In this document: in pieces, positions 52,184 through 59,922 of the stretch
Numbering within the stretch: position 1 is the first letter of the stretch
Layout of the letters: every line of letters begins with the position of its first letter
Source: Consotaella aegiceratis
Lineage (GTDB): Bacteria > Pseudomonadota > Alphaproteobacteria > Rhizobiales > Rhizobiaceae
Assembly: GCF_036541425.1 (NCBI RefSeq)
Contig: NZ_JAZHFT010000001.1
Coordinates: 186,001 to 250,000, forward strand
Reading direction: 5' to 3'
Length of the DNA stretch: 64,000 nt
The notes under the pieces: generated by a model
Databases searched by the model: none
What the model saw: the letters and a program-made list of their open reading frames with translations, nothing else
What the model was told of the DNA's origin: nothing
Program-made: the position numbers and the translations under genes

Positions 52184-52217
52184 ATTGCATGGTCGGCCCC
52201 TGGAACGGAAACCGGGC

Positions 52218-53057
52218 TCAGGCGCCGTCGATCGTCTCCAGCCGCGCCGCAACGGCGCGCTTGACCTCCTCGCGGGCTGACTGGGTTGCGGCGAGAATGG
52301 TCGGCGCCTTGAAGAAATCCAGCACCCCGAAGCCCGAGACGGCCGGACGCACCAGCAGATCGGGGGGCCGAATCTTCAGCTTGGTCTCGATGATCGACTG
52401 CATCATCAATTGCGAGGCGCCGAACATGGCGTCGAGCGGCGTCGGGATCTGACCGGGGTCGCCCTCCGGACCGCCCGTGACGTCCACTGCGACGACGAAA
52501 TCGGCCTTGTCCTGCAGAAGATCGAAGGGCAGCGGATTGGTGATGCCGCCGTCGATCAGGATCGCGCCCTCGCGCGACACTGGCCGGAACAGCGCGGGTA
52601 TCCCCGCCGAAGCCGCAAGCGCCACCATCAGGTCGCCCGTATCGATGGCGCATTCCCGGCCGGCATAGAAATCGGTCGCGACCACGATCAGGGGGATCGT
52701 CAGATCCTCGAAGGAAGCAGGGACCCGGCCTGGCAGAAAGGCCGTGAGCACGCGCTTGGCGTTGAGCTGGCCCAGGCGGAAGCCGCCATCGGCGAAGAAT
52801 TCGGAAAAATTCGGCGGACGCGTGCGCCACAGCCTGCTGGCGATCTGGCCGCTGGTAAGGTTGGCGAGCGCATAATCTCGGATCTCGGCCCCGCTCATGC
52901 CCGCAGCATAGGCTGCGCCGATGATGGCGCCGATCGAGGAGCCGGCGATCGCCGTCGGCTTTACCCCGAGATCGTCCAGCGCCTCCAGGACATGGATGTG
53001 GGCCAGGCCGCGGGCCCCGCCGCCGCCAAGGGCCAAGGCGATTGGATCAGCACTCAT
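52218..53057 (-). CDS. Patatin-like phospholipase, RssA-type
   Basis: A 279-residue patatin-family lipid hydrolase. The oxyanion glycine loop is GGGGARGLAH at 11-20, the nucleophile Ser41 is in GSSIG (39-43), and the catalytic Asp169 is in the DGG motif (LIDGGITNP). The small size and soluble character resemble E. coli RssA/YchK rather than autotransporter patatins. It acts on membrane lipids; the exact substrate is unknown. It lies immediately downstream, on the same strand, of two M16 peptidases, which suggests a cell-envelope theme. Confidence 0.9.
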   Translation of the reverse strand: MSADPIALALGGGGARGLAHIHVLEALDDLGVKPTAIAGSSIGAIIGAAYAAGMSGAEIRDYALANLTSGQIASRLWRTRPPNFSEFFADGGFRLGQLNAKRVLTAFLPGRVPASFEDLTIPLIVVATDFYAGRECAIDTGDLMVALAASAGIPALFRPVSREGAILIDGGITNPLPFDLLQDKADFVVAVDVTGGPEGDPGQIPTPLDAMFGASQLMMQSIIETKLKIRPPDLLVRPAVSGFGVLDFFKAPTILAATQSAREEVKRAVAARLETIDGA

Positions 53058-53070
53058 ACCAGCCAGTTTG

Positions 53071-54402
53071 TCAGCTTCCGGCCGGCCCTACGGTCACGAC
53101 GGTGGGATCGGCCGAGAACAGCTGCTTGGCCATCCGCTTGACGTCGTCGAGCGTCACCGCGTCGATCAGGCCGCCACGCCGGTCGATATAGTCGATGCCG
53201 AGACCGTCGAGCTGGATGCCCACCAGGGTGGAGGCGATCGACAGGGAGGAGTCGAGATTGTTCACGGCATAGGCGCCTTTGACGTAGGCTTTGGCCTTGT
53301 CCAGCTCCTCCTGCGTCGGCCCCTGATCGGCCATCTTCTTGATCTCGTCGCGAATGATCTTTTCGCTTTCGGCGGCGGCGTCGGCGCGGGTCGCCGTGGA
53401 GATGCCGATCATGGCGGAATGATCGAAGGCGGCCAGGAACGAGGAGATGCCGTAGGCCAGACCGCGCTTCTCGCGAACCTCCTGATAGAGATGCGAGGTG
53501 AAGGTTCCGCCACCGAAGATCTGGTTCATCAGATAGGCGGCGAAGAAGTCGGGATCGTCGCGCATGACGCCCGGCAGAGCGAATTGCAGGCTCGTCTGCG
53601 GCACGTCGAGCTCGACATTGATCGTCTTGCCCATGACGGGATCGACGTCCTTGACGGCCGGGAGATCGGCCTTGTCGGCCAGCGGACCGAAGACCTGATC
53701 GAGCTTCCGGCCGAGCGTCTCGCTGTCGATCGCGCCGACCACTCCGATATAGAGGTTGTCCTTGGCAAAGCCCTTTTGCCGATAGGCGCGCAGGTCATCG
53801 ACGGTCACGGCGTTCAGCGATTGGACGGTGCCCTCCGACGGCCGCGAATAGGGGTGGCCCGGAAACACCGCCTCGCGGAAGGCCCGCCCGGCCTTTTCGT
53901 GAGGATCGTTCTCGTCGGCGATGATGCCGGTGGCAATCTGCCCCCGGATCCGCGCGACCGGCTCCTCGTCGAAACGGGGTTGGTTGAGCGCCAGCGTCAG
54001 CAGGTCGAAGGCCTCGTCCTCGTTTTCGACGAGGGTCTGGAAATTGCCCATGAAGGCGTCGGACGTGGCGTCAAAGCTCAAATTGATGCCGAGTTCGTCG
54101 AGCTTCGACTGGAACTCCTGGCTCTTGATGTCGCCTGCGCCCTCGTCGAGAAGTCCCGACAGGAGGTTGCCGGTTCCCGCCTTGCCGTCCGCGTCGAGGG
54201 TGGAGCCGGCGCCCTTGAAGGCGAATTTCACCGCAATCAGGGGATTGGTGTAGTCCTCCACGAGATAGGCCTTGATGCCGCCCGGACTGGTGACCTCCTG
54301 AATGTCGACGGCCTCGGCCGGCCCGAGCGAGAGAAGACTCGCGCCGAGCGTCAGAAACAGGGCAGCGATGGGATGGGCGAACGATCGCGGGATCAGGGTC
54401 AT
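53071..54402 (-). CDS. M16 family peptidase subunit lacking the zinc motif
   Basis: A 443-residue exported protein (signal about 1-31, FLTLGASLLSLGPAEA) of the pitrilysin/processing-peptidase family. The HxxEH motif is absent: the matching helix reads GNLLSGLLDEGAGD. The C-terminal Arg-Tyr motif is kept in VREKRGLAYGIS. This is the non-catalytic, substrate-binding partner of a heterodimer, as in paired M16 systems of other alphaproteobacteria. The active subunit is encoded just upstream. The ATG at 54402 gives the signal peptide; the two genes are 92 bp apart. Confidence 0.9.
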   Translation of the reverse strand: MTLIPRSFAHPIAALFLTLGASLLSLGPAEAVDIQEVTSPGGIKAYLVEDYTNPLIAVKFAFKGAGSTLDADGKAGTGNLLSGLLDEGAGDIKSQEFQSKLDELGINLSFDATSDAFMGNFQTLVENEDEAFDLLTLALNQPRFDEEPVARIRGQIATGIIADENDPHEKAGRAFREAVFPGHPYSRPSEGTVQSLNAVTVDDLRAYRQKGFAKDNLYIGVVGAIDSETLGRKLDQVFGPLADKADLPAVKDVDPVMGKTINVELDVPQTSLQFALPGVMRDDPDFFAAYLMNQIFGGGTFTSHLYQEVREKRGLAYGISSFLAAFDHSAMIGISTATRADAAAESEKIIRDEIKKMADQGPTQEELDKAKAYVKGAYAVNNLDSSLSIASTLVGIQLDGLGIDYIDRRGGLIDAVTLDDVKRMAKQLFSADPTVVTVGPAGS

Positions 54403-54494
54403 GCGGTCTCTCGATGAGTGGAAAGGCCGGGTCAGGCGTCTCGGCTCATTGCCAGGGTTGAGAAGCAAGGCGGAAAAGCAGACGGTCATATCCG

Positions 54495-55985
54495 TCAGGA
54501 CGGGCTGTCGGGACCAATCACCGGCGCCGCGGCCGGACCTTCGGCCGCCGGCCGTCCGGCGCCGGGCTCGGGCTTCAGGTACCCGGTCACCGAGCGCTCG
54601 GGCTTCAGATATTTGCGGGCGACGGCGTTGACCTGGTCGACGGTCACCGCCTCGATCCGGTCCGGCCACGTCTCCACATCTTCGATGCTGCGACCGGTGG
54701 ACAGGGCAGCGCCATAGCGCCGAGCCATGGCCGCCTGGTTGTCGCGCTCGTAGATCACGCCCTTGCGCACGTGGTTCTTGGCGCGTTCCAGCTCGTCCTC
54801 GGTGATGCCGTCCTTGACGACCTTGGCGATTTCGGCGTCGAGTGCGGCCTCGATCTGGTCGAGGGTCGCATCGCCCCGAGGGGTGCCGTAGATGATGAAC
54901 TGGCCGTCATCCAGCGCCGTTCCGGCATAGTAGGTGCCGGCACCCGCCGCGATCGCCTGATCCACGATCAGCGAGCGATAGAAGCGGCTGGTGGTGCCGC
55001 CGCCCAGGATATCGGCCAGCACGTCGAGCGCTTCGGCCTCGCCGCTCTCGGCATTGCCATCCGAAGGGACGAGATAAGCGCGCTGCAGGCTGGGCTGCGT
55101 GACGCGCGCATCGGTCAGCGTCACGGTGCGTGCCGTAAGCGGCTCGGGCTCCTGCGGCCGGACGCGCTGGCCCGGATCGGCGCGGCGCGGCACCATGCCG
55201 TAGGTCGCCTCTGCCAGCTTGCGCACCTCGTCGGATGTGACGTCGCCAGCGACGATCAGCGTGGCATTGTTGGGCGTATAGTACTTGTCATAGAACTCGA
55301 TGGCGTCCTCGCGCGACAGCTGTTCCATCTCGTTGCGCCAGCCGATGACCGGAATTCCATAAGGGCTGTTCTCGAACAGCGTGGCCTGGACCGACTCGGA
55401 GAGCTGGGCGCCGGGATCGTTGTCGGTGCGCATCCGCCGCTCCTCCAGGATGACGTCGCGCTCGGGCAGGACCTGTTCGTCCGACAGAACGAGATTCTCC
55501 ATCCGGTCTGCCTCGAAGCCCATGACCATTTCCAGCTGGTCGGCAGCGACCTGCTGGAAGAACGCGGTATAGTCCTGGGTGGTGAAGGCGTTCTCCTGGC
55601 CGCCGATATCGGCCACGGCCTGACTGAACTCGCCTTCGGGATGCTTCTCGGTGCCCTTGAACATCAGATGCTCGAGGAAGTGGGCGATGCCGGACACACC
55701 CGGCTGTTCGTCGGCTGCACCGACCTTGTACCAGATCATGTGGGTGACGATCGGCGCCCGGTGGTCGGGAATGACGACCACCTGAAGCCCGTTGTCGAGC
55801 GTGAAGCTGTCGATCTGGGACTGCTTGGCCTCGACCTTCTTCTGGGCCTGAGCCTCGGACGAGGACACCACCTCGCCCTGGGCCTTGGGGACCGGTTGTT
55901 CGGCCCAGGCCGCCGGTGCCAAGGTGCCGGTGGCCAGCGCAGTGGCGAGAAGGCAGAGACGGGCGCGGCGGACGAGGCTGATCAT
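54495..55985 (-). CDS. M16 family zinc peptidase, catalytic subunit
   Basis: A 496-residue exported metallopeptidase. The signal ends near residue 28 (APAAWA). The inverted zinc motif is H102-F-L-E105-H106 in AHFLEHLMFKG, with the third ligand expected about 75 residues later in the EADRMENLV region. Two homologous M16 halves are present, the C-terminal half having TSRFYRSLIVDQ. It should form a peptide-degrading heterodimer with the next gene product. The N-terminal linker (30-60) is Gln/Glu/Lys rich. Confidence 0.93.
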   Translation of the reverse strand: MISLVRRARLCLLATALATGTLAPAAWAEQPVPKAQGEVVSSSEAQAQKKVEAKQSQIDSFTLDNGLQVVVIPDHRAPIVTHMIWYKVGAADEQPGVSGIAHFLEHLMFKGTEKHPEGEFSQAVADIGGQENAFTTQDYTAFFQQVAADQLEMVMGFEADRMENLVLSDEQVLPERDVILEERRMRTDNDPGAQLSESVQATLFENSPYGIPVIGWRNEMEQLSREDAIEFYDKYYTPNNATLIVAGDVTSDEVRKLAEATYGMVPRRADPGQRVRPQEPEPLTARTVTLTDARVTQPSLQRAYLVPSDGNAESGEAEALDVLADILGGGTTSRFYRSLIVDQAIAAGAGTYYAGTALDDGQFIIYGTPRGDATLDQIEAALDAEIAKVVKDGITEDELERAKNHVRKGVIYERDNQAAMARRYGAALSTGRSIEDVETWPDRIEAVTVDQVNAVARKYLKPERSVTGYLKPEPGAGRPAAEGPAAAPVIGPDSPS

Positions 55986-56098
55986 CGTCGAGAGGGCTCC
56001 TTGATAACGTCTGCGGGCCGGCTGGCAGGCGATCGCCTACATAGTCCGACCTTCGGGCATCGCGCCACTTACCATTTGGTTAGGCCGCGATTGTGACG

Positions 56099-56653
56099 TT
56101 ATTGCAGGCGAAGGAAGCGCAGGACGCTGTCGCCCATCCGGCGCTCGTCGACGAGGCGGAAGCCGGCCGGAACCTGAAACGCCGCGTCGGCGGCCTCCTC
56201 GACGACGCAGAGCGCGTCCGGCTTGAGCCAGCCGCCATCGGCGGCGCTCGCCAGCGCGGCGTCACCGAGACCCTTGCCATAGGGCGGATCGGCGAAGAGC
56301 AGGTCGAAGGGCTCCATGGTGCCGACGACGCCGAGACGGGCCGCGTCGCGGCGGAAGATCTTGGTGCGGCCCTGCAGCCCGAACGCTTCGATATTGGTGC
56401 GCAGCAGCCCCCGCCCCTCGACGCCTTCCTCGACGAACAGGCAGAAGCGGCTCCCCCGCGACAGTGCCTCGAGCCCAAGCGCACCCGTTCCCGAAAACAG
56501 GTCGAGCACGCGCCGGCCGTCGAGATCGAAGTCGAGGCCGTGCGCGAGAATGTTGAACAGGCTCTCGCGATTGCGGTCCGTAGTGGGGCGGATCCGGTCG
56601 GATTTCGGCCCCGCCAGCGTCCGGCCACGAAGCGCGCCACCGACGATCCGCAT
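56099..56653 (-). CDS. rsmD: 16S rRNA (guanine966-N2)-methyltransferase RsmD
   Basis: A 184-residue SAM-dependent enzyme that methylates G966 of 16S rRNA. N-terminal MRIVGGALRGRTL and RPTTDRNRESLFNIL are diagnostic. SAM-binding LDLFSGTGALGLEALSRG is about 50-67, and the catalytic DPPY motif is D122-Y125. Full length. It follows the pseudouridine synthase gene with 6 bp between, so the two ribosome-modification genes form an operon on the minus strand, an order widely kept in rhizobia. Confidence 0.95.
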   Translation of the reverse strand: MRIVGGALRGRTLAGPKSDRIRPTTDRNRESLFNILAHGLDFDLDGRRVLDLFSGTGALGLEALSRGSRFCLFVEEGVEGRGLLRTNIEAFGLQGRTKIFRRDAARLGVVGTMEPFDLLFADPPYGKGLGDAALASAADGGWLKPDALCVVEEAADAAFQVPAGFRLVDERRMGDSVLRFLRLQ

Positions 56654-56659
56654 GCCGCC

Positions 56660-58453
56660 TCAGTCCTGCGAACGAGGGCGCCGGGGACCTCGGGTCGTCG
56701 GGCGATCGCCCTTCGGTCCGCGGGCGTCGTCGCGCCGCTCCGGTCGCTGCGAGGCGGAACGGCCCTTCGGTGCCGAGCGCGGCGCATCGGCGGAGCGGCC
56801 CTGGCCTTCGCCCGCCGGCTCCTGGGGGCGCGGGCGCTTGCCGCCGCCGCCGGGACGGGCGCCGGGCGCCATCCAGACATTGGCGTGGCGGCGGCCGGGA
56901 CCCGGCCGCTTGGGCGCCGAGGGGCGATCGGCCTGGTCGTCCGCCTCGCGCCGATCACCGAACCGGCCACGGCCCGGCTTGGTGTCGAGCCGCTCCAGCG
57001 CCTTGGTGCGCTTTTCCTCGCCGAAGCGCTTCTTGTTGGGCCGTTCGGGCCGGTCCGGCTTGCCGCGGCTTCCCGTCGTCGCCCCTTCAGACGAGCTGAT
57101 CCACTCGCTTCGGCTCTTGGGCGGATTGGCGGCGTCCGCGGTCTTGTCGGTCGCGACCGCCTTGTTGGAGAACGGCGTGGTGACGGGCGCGTCGAAATCG
57201 GCGCCCGATTCCTCGATCAGCCGCTCGCCGAGCTGATCGCGCAGGGTGCGGCCCTTGATCTCGCGCACCGCCCCCTCTTCCAGGTCCGCCAGCTGGAACG
57301 GACCGAACGACACGCGGATCAGCCGGTTCACCTCCAGGCCGAGATGGCCGAGGATGCGTTTGACCTCGCGGTTCTTGCCTTCTCGCAGGCCGACCGACAG
57401 CCAGACGTTGGAACCCTGTTCGCGCTCCAGTGCCGCCTCCACCGCGCCATAGAAGACACCGTCGATGGCGATGCCCTGGCGCAGCTCGTCGAGCTGGGCC
57501 TGCTTGACCGTCCCGTGCGCCCGCACCCGGTAGCGGCGCAGCCAGCCGGTGGCCGGCAGCTCCAGCGTCCGCGCGAGACCGCCATCATTGGTAAGCAGCA
57601 ACAGCCCTTCGGTGTTGATATCGAGGCGGCCCACGGACAGAACGCGCGGCATGTCCTTGGGCAGCCGCCCGAACACCGTCGGCCGGCCCTCGGGATCGCG
57701 GTTGGTCGTCACCAAGCCGGCCGGCTTGTGGAAGAGCCACAGTCGCGTGCGCTCGATCGCCGGCAGCGGCGCGCCGTCGATCTCGATGCGGTCGGCGGCG
57801 GTCACGGTGACGGCCGGGGTGTCGAGCACTTTGCCGTTCACTTTCACCCGGCCGTCGGCGATCATGCCCTCGGCATCGCGGCGCGAGGCGATACCGGCGC
57901 GCGCAAGTCGCTTGGCGATGCGCATTCCGGCCGCATCTTCGGCTTCGGCTTCCACCCGGCGCGGCGGTCTCGATGTCCTCGGAGCGGATTTCGGGACACG
58001 CTCACCGGGCTCCGAGCGGCGATCGTCGCGCCCACGGCCTTCGAACCCGCGCGAGCGGCCGCCTTCGTCCCGACGACCGTTCCCCGGCGTGCGTTCCGAG
58101 CGCTCGCCGGCGCGGGGCCGCTCCTCCGATCGTTCGCGACGCTTGCCGAAGGCGGCACCGCCCGAGCGGCCACGCGCGGCCTCATCGCCGAGGGTGCGCG
58201 GCTTGCCCCCATCGGAGGCCTTGGCCGCCACCCGGCCATAGCTTTTCGGTTTGCCGTCGCCGCGAGCCTCGGCGCCACCATGGGACAGCATGCCGTAGCT
58301 TCTCGGCTTGAACGGCTTGGATTCCCCCGATGCGTCGGAGCGCGAAGCCTTGGGGCGGAAGGGCTTGCGCGCGCCGCCGCCGGACGAACCCGATCCACGG
58401 TCGCCGCGGCCGCGCGGTTTGCCGCCGCGGTCATCTCTGGTCTTGTCGTTCAT
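56660..58453 (-). CDS. Pseudouridine synthase (RluB-type) with long basic tails
   Basis: A 597-residue rRNA-modifying enzyme. The first 170 residues are disordered, Arg/Gly/Lys/Ser rich. An S4 RNA-binding domain covers about 175-225 (RIAKRLARAGIASRRDAEGMI). The catalytic domain contains GRLDINTEGLLLLTNDGG with the nucleophile Asp near 278 and ends near 410. The last 185 residues are again basic and low complexity. E. coli RluB is 291 residues, so both tails are additions seen in Hyphomicrobiales. The target is probably 23S rRNA position 2605 (inference). The tails may bind RNA. It is operonic with rsmD. Confidence 0.9.
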   Translation of the reverse strand: MNDKTRDDRGGKPRGRGDRGSGSSGGGARKPFRPKASRSDASGESKPFKPRSYGMLSHGGAEARGDGKPKSYGRVAAKASDGGKPRTLGDEAARGRSGGAAFGKRRERSEERPRAGERSERTPGNGRRDEGGRSRGFEGRGRDDRRSEPGERVPKSAPRTSRPPRRVEAEAEDAAGMRIAKRLARAGIASRRDAEGMIADGRVKVNGKVLDTPAVTVTAADRIEIDGAPLPAIERTRLWLFHKPAGLVTTNRDPEGRPTVFGRLPKDMPRVLSVGRLDINTEGLLLLTNDGGLARTLELPATGWLRRYRVRAHGTVKQAQLDELRQGIAIDGVFYGAVEAALEREQGSNVWLSVGLREGKNREVKRILGHLGLEVNRLIRVSFGPFQLADLEEGAVREIKGRTLRDQLGERLIEESGADFDAPVTTPFSNKAVATDKTADAANPPKSRSEWISSSEGATTGSRGKPDRPERPNKKRFGEEKRTKALERLDTKPGRGRFGDRREADDQADRPSAPKRPGPGRRHANVWMAPGARPGGGGKRPRPQEPAGEGQGRSADAPRSAPKGRSASQRPERRDDARGPKGDRPTTRGPRRPRSQD

Positions 58454-58516
58454 GACTCTTTGCCTTTGCTCGCGCGCTCATTATCAGGTGATGGAACAAC
58501 GGGCGAGAGGCCGCGG

Positions 58517-58966
58517 ATGGCTCGAGTTAATTTCATGGATCTGGCGCTGGCCGAGGCGCGGGCCGCCGCCGGCCGCTCCGAGATCCCGGTCGGCGCCGTC
58601 GTGGTCAAGGACGACGTGGTCGTCGCCCGCGCCGGAAACGAAACCCGGACGCGCAACGATCCGACGGCCCATGCCGAGATCCTGGCGATCCGCAGTGCCT
58701 GCGCGACACTCGCGCAGGAGCGTCTCGTCGATTGCGATCTTTACGTCACGCTCGAGCCCTGCGCCATGTGCGCCGCGGCGATCTCGTTCGCGCGTATCCG
58801 CCGGCTCTACTACGGGACCGGCGATCCGAAAGGGGGCGGCGTCGAGCACGGCGCCCGATTCTACGCACAGCCGACCTGTCACCATCGCCCGGACGTCTAT
58901 TCCGGAATCGCCGAGACCGATGCGGCCGAGCTGCTGCGCGACTTCTTTGCCGCCCGCCGCGACTAG
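58517..58966 (+). CDS. tadA: tRNA adenosine(34) deaminase TadA
   Basis: A 149-residue zinc deaminase converting A34 to inosine in tRNA-Arg(ACG). The zinc ligands are H52 (TAHAEIL), C82 and C85 (PCAMC), with catalytic Glu54. The N-terminus MDLALAEARAAAGRSEIPVGAVVV is typical. The ATG at 58517 sits where the fold begins; the immense upstream frame is a shadow of the pseudouridine synthase. It is divergent from that synthase with 63 bp between, an arrangement conserved in many rhizobia. Confidence 0.96.
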   Translation: MARVNFMDLALAEARAAAGRSEIPVGAVVVKDDVVVARAGNETRTRNDPTAHAEILAIRSACATLAQERLVDCDLYVTLEPCAMCAAAISFARIRRLYYGTGDPKGGGVEHGARFYAQPTCHHRPDVYSGIAETDAAELLRDFFAARRD

Positions 58967-59072
58967 AACCAGTGCAGCGCGACCGCGCCATCAATCCGAA
59001 AAGCCCGCTCTTTCAGGGATCATCAGTTCAAGCAGCGGGTCCGTCCGGACGATGCCGGCGTTCGGCCTCGGA

Positions 59073-59750
59073 TCAGAGCGGCCAGAGCTTCTTCAACTTG
59101 GTGCCAAGCGTTTCCTTGCCACCTGCCTTCCGCTCCGCTGCCTTGACGTCCTCGTCGACACCAGGATCGCCAACCGGGGCGCTCGCCGCGGGCTGGCGAT
59201 AGGTGGTGGGCGGCTCGCTCAGATATTTGCGCTCGGTCGCGCTGCCCTGGCGCATTTCCTGAATACGCTTTTGGAATTCCGCTCCGCCGCTCTTCAGTTG
59301 GTCGGGCGACAGAGGATCTCCCTCGTTGAACCGTTTCCTGTCCTCTTGTTCCTCCCGCGTGAGAGTGGGCTGAGGACCTTCGCCTGTTGCGGCCATGTAG
59401 TGGGCGGGCACGGGCTGGTCCGGATCGCCGGCATAAGCCGCCGCCTGGATGCGGGCCCGTCGCTGATCCGGCGATTCCGGCCAATCGGGATTGGAGGCCA
59501 CTTCCACCTGCTGAGCCGGTGGCGGCAGCACGGAGGTATCGGCGGGTTTCACCAACTCCGGCCGCGGCTTGTAGTCGATCTTCTCTTTATTGGTGGAACC
59601 CAGAGAGACCAGATCGGTCACATCCTCGACCAACTGCGTTCCGACCGGCTTATCCGTGCCGTAGGTCGGCCCCATGCAGCCGGCGACCAGCACACCAGCG
59701 GAGGCCACGCCCAGCAAACGAGCGGTGGGATGAACCCGTCGCAAAACCAT
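59073..59750 (-). CDS. Conserved lipoprotein of the ileS locus
   Basis: A 225-residue lipoprotein. The signal ends at Cys25 (VLVAGC). The mature part is Pro, Glu and charge rich, with the recurring rhizobial pattern IDYKPRPELVKPADTSVLPPP, NPDWPESPDQRRARIQAAA, and a basic tail (ETLGTKLKKLWPL). No enzyme motif; probably an envelope scaffold. It lies directly after ileS on the same strand, as in other Hyphomicrobiales. The ATG at 59750 follows GAGGGGG and yields a good signal. It has no named family that I recognise. Confidence 0.8.
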   Translation of the reverse strand: MVLRRVHPTARLLGVASAGVLVAGCMGPTYGTDKPVGTQLVEDVTDLVSLGSTNKEKIDYKPRPELVKPADTSVLPPPAQQVEVASNPDWPESPDQRRARIQAAAYAGDPDQPVPAHYMAATGEGPQPTLTREEQEDRKRFNEGDPLSPDQLKSGGAEFQKRIQEMRQGSATERKYLSEPPTTYRQPAASAPVGDPGVDEDVKAAERKAGGKETLGTKLKKLWPL

Positions 59751-59922
59751 GTTGTCGGCCCCCTCGCCGATGAAAACGGACAAACTTTGCCGATCCTAGC
59801 CGGCAATGCCCGCCCTGCCATGCAAACTTGGCAAATTCCAGGCGTTTCTTCTAGGCCACGCCGAACAGCGAAGCAAGACGACCGGAGGCCCGGTCATCCT
59901 GCTTCGACGCACCGCCGTCAGA

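Noticed and set aside
56093..58966. A 957-residue open frame on the plus strand ending in TadA
   Set aside because: Only the last 149 residues are TadA. The rest lies antisense to rsmD and the Arg-rich pseudouridine synthase gene, whose GC-rich codons leave the opposite strand open.
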